Origin: Shinisaurus crocodilurus
Taxonomy: Eukaryota; Chordata; Lepidosauria; Squamata; Shinisauridae
NCBI GenBank assembly: GCA_021292165.1
Contig: CM037888.1
Coordinates: forward strand, 33,871,091-33,935,090
Direction of reading: 5' to 3'
DNA: 64,000 nt
A program made the position numbers and the translations under genes. A model generated the notes under the pieces. The model was given only the letters and a program-made list of their open reading frames with translations, searched no databases and was not told the origin of the DNA. Shown one piece after another: positions 45,613 through 56,579 of this stretch; the first letter of the stretch is position 1; every line of letters starts with the position of its first letter.

Positions 45613-45712
45613 TTATGAACATTGGAAGCTGCCTTAACCAGAGTCAGACCCTTGGTCCGTCCAGCCTGGTATTCTCGACGCTGTCCGGGATTGAACCTGG
45701 GGCCTTCTAAGC
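45613..45712 (-). mobile_element. tRNA-derived SINE body fragment
   Basis: Plus text ATGAACATTGGAAGCTGCCT and GTCAGACCCTTGGTCC is the end of a squamate tRNA-SINE body. A box-B-like GGTTCAATCC complement lies at about 45690-45700. Confidence 0.55.
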
Positions 45713-46044
45713 GAAGGGTTGAATGGAAATCTTTAATAATTTTCGTAGAAATTAAAAATGATTGGGGTTTTTTTGATAGATCTTTTGAAATAGAAGAAAT
45801 TTTGGAATGGGGGGGGAAATGGAAATTTGTAATGATAGAATATGAGAAATTATTGTTGCTTAGGTATATTTGCTGTAGGGAAAAACCGGGAGTCCATTTT
45901 AGTTTAGTGTTGATGTGGGTTCTGTTTGTATGTGTATATTGCCCCCCCCTCTCTTTTTTTTCTTTTCTGTTTTTATGTTTTAATAAACTTAAAATTTTGC
46001 AAGAAGAAGAAGAACCTGGGGCGGGGCATTCTGCACTCAAAGCA

Positions 46045-46175
46045 CAGTGTTCTCCAACCTTGGGTCCCCAGATGTTTTTGGCCTACAACTCCCAGCATGC
46101 CCCAGCCAGCGTAGCTGGGGAATGCTGGGAGTTGTAGGCCAAAAACATCTGGGGACCCAAGGTTGGAGAACACTG
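46045..46175. mobile_element. hAT MITE family A, complete palindrome
   Basis: CAGTGTTCTCCAACC to GGTTGGAGAACACTG, 131 bp, with arms meeting near CCAGCCAGCGTAGCTGG. Flanking octamers are not clearly conserved. Confidence 0.88.
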
Positions 46176-46795
46176 CCTTAGTACCATCCGGCCCATTAGA
46201 AATCTGGCAGCCACATCCTGCACTGACTGCAGCTCCTGAACCCACCCACCCCACAACGGTGAGTTGCATTACTTTAACCCTTTCGGAGCACGACAACCCT
46301 GTGCCTGCAAGGGAGCCCGGGAGCAGGTCCCCCTGCATTCAATGGGACTTACTCTTGGGTAGGATTGCAGCCTTGTGTGCCAAATGTTCATTTGAGGGGC
46401 GGGGGGAGGCTTCCTTTTCACTGCGCCCTGAGTCAATTTGAATGTTCTTGCTCAGCTGGAAAAACTAGATATGCATAGAATCTCTTTAAAAAATATCTAT
46501 ATTTGACATCAGAATCGATACAGCATAGCTGTATGTTATGAAAATGATCACTTCTTCAGCCATGCTTCTGCATATGGGACGCTTGTCTGGGTATTTCATC
46601 AACTAATATAAGCACCGAATACCAAGTTAAAGTCTGTACTTCTGAGCCAGAGCAGAACTCTTGCAGATTGCACATCTCCCCTGGGAGCCCCTGGAATTAG
46701 CTGGCCAGGCAGAAGTCTTTCTGACCCCGGGGACCTGTGCCTGCAATTGTGCTTGTGCCTCTCTCACTCTGTTGCCAGGCTGAACACAGGCCTGT

Positions 46796-47022
46796 GGCTC
46801 ACGCTGGCTCAGCTTGTCTGAGCGTGGAAAGCTAAGCAGGGTCAGGCCTGGTTATGACTTGGAAAAAGCATGCCCAGACTCCTGCGCACACACACACACG
46901 TGCGCACAGTATCTTTTTTTGGATGGGAGACCCCTCCTCTAGTTTCCTGCATTGAGCAGGGGGTTGGACTCAATAGCCTTGTAGGCGCCTTCCAACTCCG
47001 TGATCTATGAAATCTATGAAGG
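46796..47022 (+). mobile_element. Chimeric 5S-rRNA/CR1 SINE with 58-base insertion
   Basis: Head GAAAGCTAAGCAGGGTCAGG to GACTTGG (46862), then an unrelated 58-base insertion, then GGATGGGAGACCCC and the CR1-like tail to about 47020. Removing the insertion restores the ACTTGGATGGG junction of the intact copies. Confidence 0.88.
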
Positions 47023-48110
47023 CGGCGTCTCCTCCGGGTCCCTTGCATGCTCTCTGTCGCCCCCTCCAGCCAGCTGACCACTGACAGCTGCCAACTCAGA
47101 TGCTGCTGGGGCGCTAGGTGGGAGCACGGATGGACTCTTCTTCAGCAGGGTGGCCCAGCACGGCAAGCAAGACAACGGGCGGTACCCCAGGGGCAATTCT
47201 CTGGGCAGCGAAGGGAAAGCACCGCCGGAGCGCAGCGGCACAGGGGCTCAGCGTGTTTATATGGCATCCCCGAGGGGGCCGCTGGAATCGAGCTGTCAGC
47301 AGGAACCTCTCTTCCCCCCCCCATGGACACACGGGCGGCGCCCCCCCCCCCGAGCACCACGTGCCTTGTCCAGGGTGCTAAAAAAAAAACAAAAAACTGC
47401 CCGCCGCCGGCAGAAGGGTCGAGCTGCTCCCACCCTGGTGTTCACGGAGGGCCAAGGCGAGGCTTCTCCCGGCCTGCTGAGATAGCATGGGCCTGTCGCA
47501 GGGTGTGGCGGAGGCGCACGCAGAGAGGGAGCGGGCACCTCGTCAGGCGTGTCCGTGCAGATTGCGGGCCAGAGTGGATGAACACGAGGGGTGCAGCGGA
47601 CGGGGGAGGGGAACTAGGACGGCGGGCTTGAGTGTCTGGCTGTGAGAAGAGCCACGCCGGCTTGGCCCCAGCCCTGCTCCCTCCACGCCGGTTAGGGAGC
47701 CAGCCAGACCCGCGCCGCCGATGGGGAACCCCGGACGCCTCCGCTCCGCCTTCGCGAAGGCCTGCTCAGCAGCCCCGCCCCCGCCCCCTCCGCAGTGCTC
47801 GGCGAGCAGGTACGCCGCGGAGCTGTCCGTGGTGCTGGTACCGGGGCGAGGCAGGGCCGGCCTCCGAGAGAGGAGATCCCGGAGTAGCTATCGGCATCGC
47901 TGGTCTCCCTCCAACCCCAGGCAGCAACACAGAGAGAGAGAGAGAGAGAGCGCTGCCCGCCGCAGGCAGGCAAACTTCCCAGCAGGAAGGCGCCCGCGCC
48001 CTGCGGGAAAGGTCAGAAGTTGCAAACCCCACCTTGGCCGGAGCGGCCAAATGGCTGGCCCCGGCGGCGCTCGTGCTTCCATCTTTTTAATGGAGTCGCT
48101 GTGATGAACA
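47023..48110. other. GC-rich island, content unresolved
   Basis: GC- and CpG-rich over about 1 kb, midway between the divergent MORF4L1 and ADAMTS7 promoters. An ATG at 47721 opens MGNPGRLRSAFAKAC and reaches a possible donor AG|GTACGCC at about 47812, but I do not recognise the product. It may be a CpG-island promoter of a non-coding transcript. An (AG)n tract lies at 47932-47951. Confidence 0.35.
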
Positions 48111-48192
48111 GAGGGTAGGCTCGTCCTTCCTCCACCAGATGGCGCCCTTGCACCGACGGGTTTTACCGATGGGCTCCCGGTGAGCAGAGGAA

Positions 48193-48193
<1 letters not shown>

Positions 48194-48229
<36 letters not shown>

Positions 48230-48230
48230 A
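48194..48230. repeat. ATC trinucleotide repeat
   Basis: About twelve ATC units. Confidence 0.95.
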
Positions 48231-49630
48231 TTCTTACCCACCTCTCCACTTGGATCGAGGCGGGGAACAACAAACTGGTTAAAACATAGTAAATATTAAA
48301 ACATTCTTAAGAACTTTTTAAAATATCCTAACCGCTGCCCCGGACCAGAACGAGAGAAAAGAGGGTGGAAAACAGGAGCTGCAGTGTTAATTCTACTTTA
48401 AATGTATACATTATTTATTCTATTATACTCTAGTGAACCAAACTGTGGGTCTTTTTTAAGTATAACCAAAAAGTTAACATTCCGAAATCCAGCTTTCCCG
48501 GAGTTTTCCCTGGCACAACCGCTCTCTAGGACAGTATATGGAATGATATTTCTTTACTGAAACTCTAGAACTGCTTGAGACTCCAGCGCAGGGTGACTTC
48601 CTGCGTGGTCTCTTAAAACATGCCCCAGGGCTCTTTAGCTCATGCTGGCATTTTCTGTTCACTTGCAAGGAGCCAAATTTCCTGAAATAATAATCAGCAG
48701 TTCATATTAGGGTACACACCTCACAATATTTGTTTGTTGGAATAAATGTGTTTCTAAAATGTATGCTAACATGTCTGTATTCTAACCCTTCTACAGGGTA
48801 TCTCAGGCCAAAACAGACGTTAAAAGGCATACATCGCAGCTACAGCTTTTTCATTTTTACTCTAGAGTGGGGCCACCTACCCAGACTGGGATCCTAGCGA
48901 GGTAGGCAGGGGGGTCTTTAACCCTTCCTCCTCTGCTATGGGCTCACTCCAGACTGGAGGGAGGGGACCTGTAATTTCGATTACAAAACATTGATCCATA
49001 AAGCAAACAGATCACTATTTTGCAAGAGAAATTGCAGGTGTCCCTGATCCAAATTGGGCCCATGGTGAGCAGGATTAAAGATGTTCAACCCCATGTTAGG
49101 GTCCTGATCTGAATTGGCACCCCTGCCCTTACTATAGACTAAAAATAATATTTTATGTAGCTGGTAGCTGCATCTTTAAAGTAATGTCTGTTGGCCCTGA
49201 TTTCTTATGAATTATATTTCTTCCTTTCTTTTCCCACCAAGTTTCTCATTTTCAGTTTCACGTTTGCATGAGCATCGCAGGCCTGGCCTTCTCAGAGAAC
49301 ACCGTCAGATTCAATACACAAAAATCCTCTCCGTTTCACATGCTGTATTAAGGGCTTTCCATGTTCGCTCAAGCTCCAAAATGCCAGGAAACTTCAGCTG
49401 TTCACGGCCGGGCCAGGCCCGACAGGCACGTTATTAGGCAATGGGCCCCTGGGATGGCCCCCTCTGCCGTGGTGCCAGCTTCGCCACTGCCGTGGCACCG
49501 GTGGCAGGGGGAGGGCCCACGTCCCAGAGTGACCTGTTTGCTGCAAGAGGCCCGTGGAGACTCTGCAGATGAAGCTGCCTTTCCACCTTCCAAGGGCCCA
49601 AGTGGCAACCAACCAATGGCATCTGTATTT
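48231..49630. other. Intergenic, nothing recognised
   Basis: AT-rich unique-looking sequence without supported exon, RNA gene or element. A short LINE-like piece (CGAGGCGGGGAACAA then TTAAAACATA) at 48240-48340 is possible but weak. Confidence 0.4.
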
Positions 49631-49631
49631 A

Positions 49632-50516
49632 TTATTTATTTATTTATTATTAATATTTATTTATCGCCCATCTGGCCGGCAACCGGCCACCCTGGGCGAT
49701 GTACACACAATAAAATACATACCGGTAATACAATAAAATACATTAAAACAATATAAAAATTTTAAAATCTTAACCCACCCCATATTCCCGCCTGAACAAC
49801 CAGGTTTTTAATGAGCGACGGAAGCTCATCAGAGAGGGGGCATGGCAGAGGTCACTCGGGAGAGAGTTCCACAGTACGGGGGCCGCCACAGAAAAGGCCC
49901 TCTTCCTCGTCCCCACCAGTCTAGCTGCTCTGGCTGAAGGGACAAGGAGAAGGCCATCCGTGGCAGATCTTGTTGAGCGGCCCACTTGGTGTTGCTGGAG
50001 ACGCTCCTTGAGATAAACTGGACCAGAGCCGTATAGGGTTTTAAAGGTCAAAACCAACACCTTGAATTCGGCTCGGCAAGCAACTGGTAGCCAGTGCAAA
50101 TCCTTCAGCACTGGCGTGATGTGATCCCGCCGGCGGCTGCCTTTAACCAGGCGAGCCGCCGCGTTCTGTACCAGCTGCAGCTTCCGAACCGTCTTCAAGG
50201 GTAACCCCACGTAGAGCGCATTACAGTAGTCTAGGCAAGAGGAGACCAAGGCATGAACCACTGATGGGAGCAGGTGATTAGGAAGGTAGGGGCGCAGCTG
50301 CCATATCAGATGGAGTTGATACAGCGCTGCCCGGCTCACAGCTGCCACCTGAGCCTCCATGGACAGCTGGGAGTCTAGAATGACCCCCAAGCTGCGGACC
50401 TGGTCCTTCAGGGGTAGATGTACCCCATTCAGCACCAGGTCAACATCCCCTAACCTCCCCTTGTCCCCCACCAGCAGTACCTCGGTCTTGTCGGGGTTCA
50501 GCTTCACTAATGATCT
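49632..50516 (-). mobile_element. L2-type LINE 3' end, 5'-truncated
   Basis: Open minus frame 50511 to 49770 with [37 protein letters not shown] and the same C-terminus as the copies at 0.5 and 44 kb. A family A hAT MITE inserted beside its 5' break extends the frame artificially upstream. Confidence 0.92.
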
Positions 50517-50524
50517 GTATAGAA

Positions 50525-50651
50525 CAGTGTTCTCCAACCTTGGGTCCACAGATGTTTTTGGCCTACAACTCCCAGCATGCCCGTAGCTGGCTGGGGTATG
50601 CTGGGAGTTGTAGGCCAAAAACATCTGGGGACCCAAGGTTGGAGACCGCTG
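50525..50651. mobile_element. hAT MITE family A, perfect 8-bp TSD
   Basis: CAGTGTTCTCCAACC to GGTTGGAGACCGCTG, flanked by exact GTATAGAA (50517-50524 and 50652-50659). This copy proves the hAT assignment of family A. Confidence 0.93.
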
Positions 50652-51002
50652 GTATAGAATGACAGAGTTAGAAGGAACCTTGTAAGTCCCTTTGCCCAAC
50701 CCGCTGCCACAGGAACGGCATTTTAAAGCATTGTTTCCATGAAGCTCAAGAGCGAGTGCCTGTCAACCTCTTCTTTTCCATGACTTGTTGCTGGAAGTAG
50801 CGGCGGGTGCCTGGGCCACAGCAGCTGCTGTGGGGAAGGCACGGGGGTGGGTGGGTTTGGCCAAACTGAGTTCCCTCCAGCCAGAACATCAGGCACAGCT
50901 CACGGGTTCCTTTGTAAAGCTTTACTGCATAAAAAGCAGGGCAACTCAGGTGGTTGCAGAAAGTGTTACACAAAAGTAAAGAAAGTAATTCTATAATAAT
51001 AA

Positions 51003-51072
51003 TAATAATAATTTATTTATTTATGTATTTATCACCCATCTGGCCGGCAACCAGTCACCCTGGGAGATGTAC
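51003..51072 (-). mobile_element. L2 terminal fragment
   Basis: Plus text CATCTGGCCGGCAACC and CACCCTGGGAGATGTACA following ATTTATTTATTTAT; only the last 70 bases of an L2 element remain. Confidence 0.75.
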
Positions 51073-51510
51073 ATAGAATAATTCAAGACCCTTTATCCAT
51101 CAATGGGAGGTCAGGAATGATCAACAGTTGATTCTGCACTGAGGAGTTTCCTGTGTTCCCAACCTCAAACCAGAGAACCCTCTCCGCCCCTAGGGCGGGT
51201 CAAAAGCCGCCTTGTTAGCCAACCAAGTAAAGCGACAAGATGTCAGTTGCTCCTGCCTCCTTCAAGGATCTGGCACAGAGGCTGGCTCCCCCCCCCCCCA
51301 TCAGGAGCTCTGCCTCCCCTCCCATGGAGGGCTGTGTTCCCAGGGATTCTACTCCCCCCTCCTCCGGCTGCAACCTTGATGGCGCAGCTGGGTCTGTGTT
51401 ATCAGCCGTGAGTGGCTCTGCTTCTCAGTGCTCCTCTAACTCCCCCTCCCCTTCCGTTTCAGAGTCCATTCCCACAGAGCCTACCCAGTGTTGTTTTGGA
51501 GTTAGGCCCG

Positions 51511-52418
51511 CAGTGGTGGCGAACCTATGGCACGGGTGCCTCAGCTGGCACACAGGGACCTCTCTGTGGGCACTCGAGCCATTGGTCACCAGATCGCGAA
51601 AAGACTGTCCCCTTCTGCAAAACACTAATGATCTTGTTCTTTCTCACAGTGTGGAACAGAATGATTTTATTCTAGAATTCCTGTTACAGAATTCTTTTCT
51701 ACATTGTTATCACATTTAAAAGCTTTTGAAGAATGATGCACAGAGCATGGCTTGGATGTAAACAGTTGACCTGAGTGCTGCATGTGTTGCTCTCAAACTA
51801 ACGGAGTATGAGCCAAGGTTTGACCAATTATCAGCATGCAGCAATAGCAAAAAGCACATTAATTGTGCAAAAGCATGCCCAATGCAAATTTTTACCTAAT
51901 GCAGTGTTTGCAGTCCAAGACATAGTGTTTGAAATGTGTTAAGCACGTTTAGTTTTCTTGTTTATCTTGCTCATCCTAGTACAGGTTGACTTTTACTTTT
52001 ACTAATCCGACACCTGTAGAAGCAGGGAAAGGACCCGGGGTAAAGCTTGCCCCATACAATTTCAGTCTGGCATATAATATTACAAGTTGAGAACCCCTTA
52101 TCCAAAAATACATGTGCCTAATTATTTTAAAAGTTTGTATAAATTCCCTTCAGGCTATGTGTACAATGTAGTACTATAATAATTTTTTGAGTTGATTTTT
52201 TTTTCAACAAAAAACTGTTTGTATCATTGAAAGCTCTGTTATTGTGTTTTTCTTTTAAGACAAAAGATGTTAATTAGTTCAGACAACTGTATGACTTGTT
52301 TTTCTAAAACTAAAACCTCGGTATTCAGGTTTAATTGCAGTGTTGGCACTTTGAAATAAATAAGTTGGTTTTGTGTTGCAGTTTGGGCACTCGGGCTCAA
52401 AAAGGTTCGCCATCACTG
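51511..52418. mobile_element. hAT transposon derivative, 908 bp
   Basis: Terminal sequences CAGTGGTGGCGAACC and GGTTCGCCATCACTG are inverted repeats with one mismatch. The interior is AT-rich, without a long frame, as expected for an internally deleted derivative of an autonomous hAT. The flanking octamers do not match cleanly. Confidence 0.8.
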
Positions 52419-53099
52419 GAATAGGGCGTGGGACCCTGGCCTTCTCTGCTTTCCCTCCGCAGTGGTCCCTTGAGCAGGCCAGGTGCACCCTTGCAAAATG
52501 GCGCTTTGCTCACAGAGGAAGCTGTTCAGAAGGTAAACCTGAACCCGAGTCTTCTCTGCTTTCCTCACGTGGAGAGTGGGGTGGGGTTCCAGTGACTCCA
52601 CGTGCCCATTCTCAAGGGCAGGAAGAGTCAACGCGCCCTCCCAGGCTGGCCTCGGCTTCCCCAGCAGCGGCCTCGCCCCAATCTGCCCCCCCCCCCAAGG
52701 CCCTGAGCGTGAGATGCGGAGCAGGGGAGCTGGGGCAGAATGGCAAGAGGAAGGGGGGGGGGAGGCAGGGGTCTGGGCCAAATGCAGCCCCACGCCCATT
52801 TCCCCTCACCCCAAAGTTTGGTGGTTTCCCGGCTTTTATGCAGCTCCCCGCCCCCTTCTAAAAGGCTGAAATGCCTCTCCTAAGCGGAGTTCCTGGCACC
52901 GAGAGCTGCAAGCTAAGATTTGCGGTATTTTGGCCTCACGTCTCTTGCCTCTGGTCCCACCCGCCACTGGAATGCCCCCCTCCCGCCCAGCTTCTCCAAA
53001 ATGGAAATTGGGCCCCGGGCTGAAAGAGACCCCCGGTGCAAGGGGAGTGGGGAGAGATTTCACAGGGAGGACTAGAAGCTTGGCATCAAGGCGGACACA

Positions 53100-53950
53100 C
53101 CACCTCCTGCCCGGCTGCTCCCCTGGAAGCCCTGCTGGAACCACTCTGGCGGGGCGCCCGCTCCCCGCCTTCCTCCTCCAGCGCGGACAGGGAAGCCTCG
53201 CCGCCCCGCCCGCCCTGAAACGGCAGCGGCCGGGCGTGGCGGCGGAGCGCGGACCGGAGCGCGCCCCTTGCGGGGGGGGGGGAGGCCGGCCGGCCGCGTG
53301 CCCGGAGCGGCTCCTCTACGGCCGCCCGCCTGCGCCTGCGCGGCGCCGCTCTTGCCGCGCGGTGGCGGCCGAGGCAGCGTCTGCCGGCCGGGCTCCAGCA
53401 GGCGGCGCGCGCGCGCTGCGCGGCGCGGCGCTTCGGCTCCGGCGCGGCTGGGCTGGGCTGGGCTGGCAGAAGGCGCAGCGGCGAGCCCGTCCCGCCGCGT
53501 CGCCTGCCTGCCCGCCTGCCTCTCTCGCTCGCTGGGCGGGCCAGGCAGCTCCCGCGAGGGCAGCGGCGCGGCTGGCTGGCTGGCTGGCTCTGGGCACAGA
53601 GGCGGAGCCGGGCGGGAGCCGCCGGCATGGGGCACCAGGTGGCCGCCTTCGCCGCTGCCCAGAGCGCTGCTCCGCGGGTGGCGGCGGCGGCGGCAGCAGC
53701 AGCAGCAGCGACCCCGGCGCCGGCCGTGCGCCCCCCGCGAGCGCCCTGAGGACGCCCCTCCAGCAGCCCGGAATGGCGCTGCCCCTGCTCGTGGTGGCCG
53801 CGGCCGCCGTCCTGGCCCGGGGGCGCTGCGCGGAGCCGCCAGGTGGGTCATGCGGGGCGCGGCGGGCGGGCGAAGGGCGAAGGGCGAGGAGGGGCTTGAG
53901 CGGAGCCGGGACTGGCTCCCGGGGGCCTCGCAGCAGCAGCACCCCCCTTG
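53100..53950. promoter_or_regulatory. CpG island, ADAMTS7 promoter and exon 1
   Basis: CpG-dense block immediately upstream of and over the ADAMTS7 start codon. A CGG/CAG-type repeat (GGCGGCGGCGGCAGCAGCAG) lies at 53681-53710, within the inferred 5' UTR. Open frames of 250-390 codons across it are composition artefacts. Confidence 0.85.
53773..53842 (+). CDS. ADAMTS7: ADAMTS7 coding exon 1 (signal peptide)
   Basis: ADAMTS7 is a secreted zinc metalloprotease that degrades cartilage and vascular matrix proteins such as COMP. Exon 1 begins at ATG 53773 and encodes MALPLLVVAAAAVLARGRCA and EPP plus one base, a typical hydrophobic signal peptide with a cleavage region after GRCA. Donor CCAG|GTGGGT at 53843. 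The downstream exon starts with two bases that complete the glycine codon, so phase agrees. Identification depends on exons 2-4; this exon alone is not diagnostic. It lies head to head with MORF4L1 about 10.9 kb away, the human arrangement. Confidence 0.8.
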
Positions 53951-54174
53951 GTCGAGCGTGGCAGACTTGGAGACAAGCGTGCACAGAGCATGCACAGAGG
54001 CCCGTCGCTTCACCCCGCTGGGGCAGGGCACGAGGCTGGGGAGACACGGTGCGGATCGAGGCCGTGCCGAGCTCAAGGAGCACTTTTTGAAACTCTCCCT
54101 GGCTCGTTTTTTGAAGTCTACTCCACGCTTCTATGTGGTATTTGGTACTTGTGGCTTTGATATACAGTCATGCC

Positions 54175-54416
54175 TTGGACTGAGAGCATAATTTCGTTCC
54201 GGAACGGTGCTTGTAATCCAAAACACTGTTATATCAAAACGAAATCCCCCCAAAAAAATTCGTACAGAGATTTTTAATTTAAGCCGTACTACAGAACTTG
54301 TATTGCAAGACGTCGCTTGTATAGCAGGTCGAAAAAAAATTAAATAAATATTTAAAAATTTGCTTGTCTTGCAAAACGCTCTCAAACCAAGTTACTTGCA
54401 ATCCAAGGTATTACTG
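54175..54416. mobile_element. Tc1/mariner-type MITE, second copy
   Basis: CAGTCATGCCTTGGAC to AATCCAAGGTATTACTG; it closely matches the copy at 41827-42077 in the same orientation. TA precedes it at 54173-54174, but the right flank reads AC. Confidence 0.85.
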
Positions 54417-54854
54417 ACAAAGGACTCTCTCTCTCTCTCCCACCCACCCTACTGTCTGTCCTTTTGCCTCCCGGGCCTGGATTGTCTCAATGGGCAACAG
54501 TTTCGTTGAAAATATTTGTGGTTAGATCGTGGCCATTTCTGCTTGGGGACCCTCCTCCCCCTCCTCACATCCCACATGCTTGTTCCTTTTGTGCAGTGTG
54601 GTTGCTCTGTGACACGCAGGCCATCTGCTCCAAGGAGGCTCTTCTGAAGGAAGGAAGGAATAAATACACCCCTTTTTGAAGTCCAGACTTGCTGCACAGG
54701 AATAGGAAGCTCAGGGAGGCCAACCCCCACCCACCCACCCATGCAGTGGGCCCCCAAAGCTCCTTCCACTGGGCAATTTGCTCCTCAATGAGCTGATGCA
54801 AGCAGAGGACTTGGCAAAACCTCTTCTTGGCCACAGGGGGCAGGGAGACAGTGG

Positions 54855-55690
54855 GCGAATTCGCACAACACGACAACCCACCCTGCGAATAAGCTACACA
54901 CTGCAGGTCATTCGTGAAACAACCCACAGTGCGCCTGACAAACAATCTGGATCACCGTGGGCTGTTCCCCCCCCCCCACTGCTTCCCCCTTGATCCACCC
55001 GTGGGTATCCCAGCAGACTCGGCAGCAGGACCCGTCTTCTCTCCTTCTCCTCTTGTGGACCATGAGCCCGTTTTTCGCTCCCTGTGGCTTCCCCCCCCCT
55101 CAGAGATGGCTTTTCACGGTCTCCAGTTTGACAGCCAGTAACAGCTCCTCCAAAGTGCCCAAGTGGCACATGGGAGGGGATGTCACTGGTTCGCCACGTT
55201 TTTTGAAATTGTTTTTGTGCTCCAAATGTGTGCAAATATTTTTGTATTTTTTAAAAAAAAAAAAAATTGTAGTCAGACTTGCACAAGTGCGAAGGTGCAC
55301 ACTTCTGTGGGTCTGAAATGGGCAGCCTCATCCGGGCAGCGTCCGGGCCACCGAGCCAGTGACGGTTGCTCCCCCGGGCCACTTGGGCATTGGTGGGGCG
55401 CTGTCCCTAGCAGTGTCCCAGGTTGCTCAGCAAAAGTGGCGGCGGCAGCAGGAGGTTGCCGCTCTCGCCAAGCGGCTCACTAACCACTTCCCTGGACCCA
55501 CGCCCTGGCTTTGGACAACACGACAACCCACTGTGAACCCCACAACCCCTGCTACAAGCCATGGGTTGCAGAGTGGCTTGTTGTTGTCCTTAAACAAGCC
55601 ACCCTGTGGGAAGTGGTCCAGGTTCGCAGAATGCGACAACCCGCTGTGGCTTGTCACCCGCCATGGGCCGTCATGTGGTGCAAACATAGG
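54855..55690. repeat. Repeats of the ACAACCCA foldback family
   Basis: CACAACACGACAACCCAC (about 54864) and GGACAACACGACAACCCAC (about 55513) recur with inverted partners such as GTGGGTTGTTT-like pieces and CATGGGTTGC (55560). The 55.51-55.68 kb part resembles a foldback element centred near the GCTTGTTGTTGTCC stretch. Boundaries unclear. Confidence 0.5.
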
Positions 55691-55999
55691 TGTCTTTGCC
55701 TGCACTCCCAGCTGCCACCACTCAGGTGTTGAGTAATCCAGCTTTGAAAAGCACAGGTTCAAGTTTGGGGGGAGGGGGCTGGATGGATGGTGTGGGGGGC
55801 AAGAGTGAGCACTCTTCCCAGGCTGCACCTGTGGGGCAAGGAGAGGCTGAACCTGCCAGCCCCCCCCCCAAACACAGTTTGCACCTTGGTTGATGTGCCG
55901 ATATCAAAGGCACCTTCTTGAGCTTGTTGGAGGAAAGGAGGAGCAAAATCTAAATCATAAAAACTCTAGTCTTTTAAACATCACATCTGAAAATGAGAG

Positions 56000-56228
56000 G
56001 GAGAACAAGACCATTCCACCAGCCCTCCTAAAAGAATTATTTCCCCCCCTCTTCCCTCCCCATTCCCTTTTCCTTGTGTGTGTGTCTTTTTAGATTGTAA
56101 GCCTGTGGGCAGGGACTGTCTTGTTTAATTAATTACCTGTATATGTACATCGCTCTGGGAGCCTTTTTGGCTGAAGAATGGCATAAAAATACTTCAAATA
56201 AATAATAATGAATTAATAAATAATAAAA
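56000..56228 (+). mobile_element. L3-like LINE tail
   Basis: TTTTTAGATTGTAAGCCTGT and GGGCAGGGACTGTCTTG, then ATGTACATCGCTCTGGGAGC and an AATAAATAATAA tail. Its body matches the 16.3-16.6 kb copy, but the terminal 60 bases differ. Confidence 0.65.
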
Positions 56229-56579
56229 CCAGAGTCCCATAGCTGTCCCAGATGTTTGGAGATCTGGGGGCACAGTGAGGTGTCCTGATCTCAGTTTGAA
56301 CAATGCTGTCTGTTTTCAATATTCATCTGAATTGCCCACCATTTGCACCAAATAATATTTATGATTCTAGGCCTGGAGATGTTAGTGCATTTGTCTCCTT
56401 ACGAAGTAGGGAGCAAAAAAGGCACTTTTATATTAAACTATAAACCACTTGTCCACCCCCCCAAAAGGGCACTTAATGGGGCACACAAGAAATAAAAATG
56501 AGTGTGTTAGCTGCAGAATGCCTTTGGAGGAACTGGTGCATTCTCTTTGCAGCTCATCCTTTCAACATGTTTACTGCAG

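Noticed and set aside
49770..50699. Single 309-codon protein on the minus strand
   Set aside because: The N-terminal 65 residues come from a hAT MITE inserted next to the L2 break and the rest is L2 RT. It is not a host gene.
52930..54090. Open frames of 386 (plus) and 334 (minus) codons over the ADAMTS7 CpG island
   Set aside because: Same composition effect. The plus frame merely includes the true ATG at 53773 and reads through the exon 1 donor into the intron.
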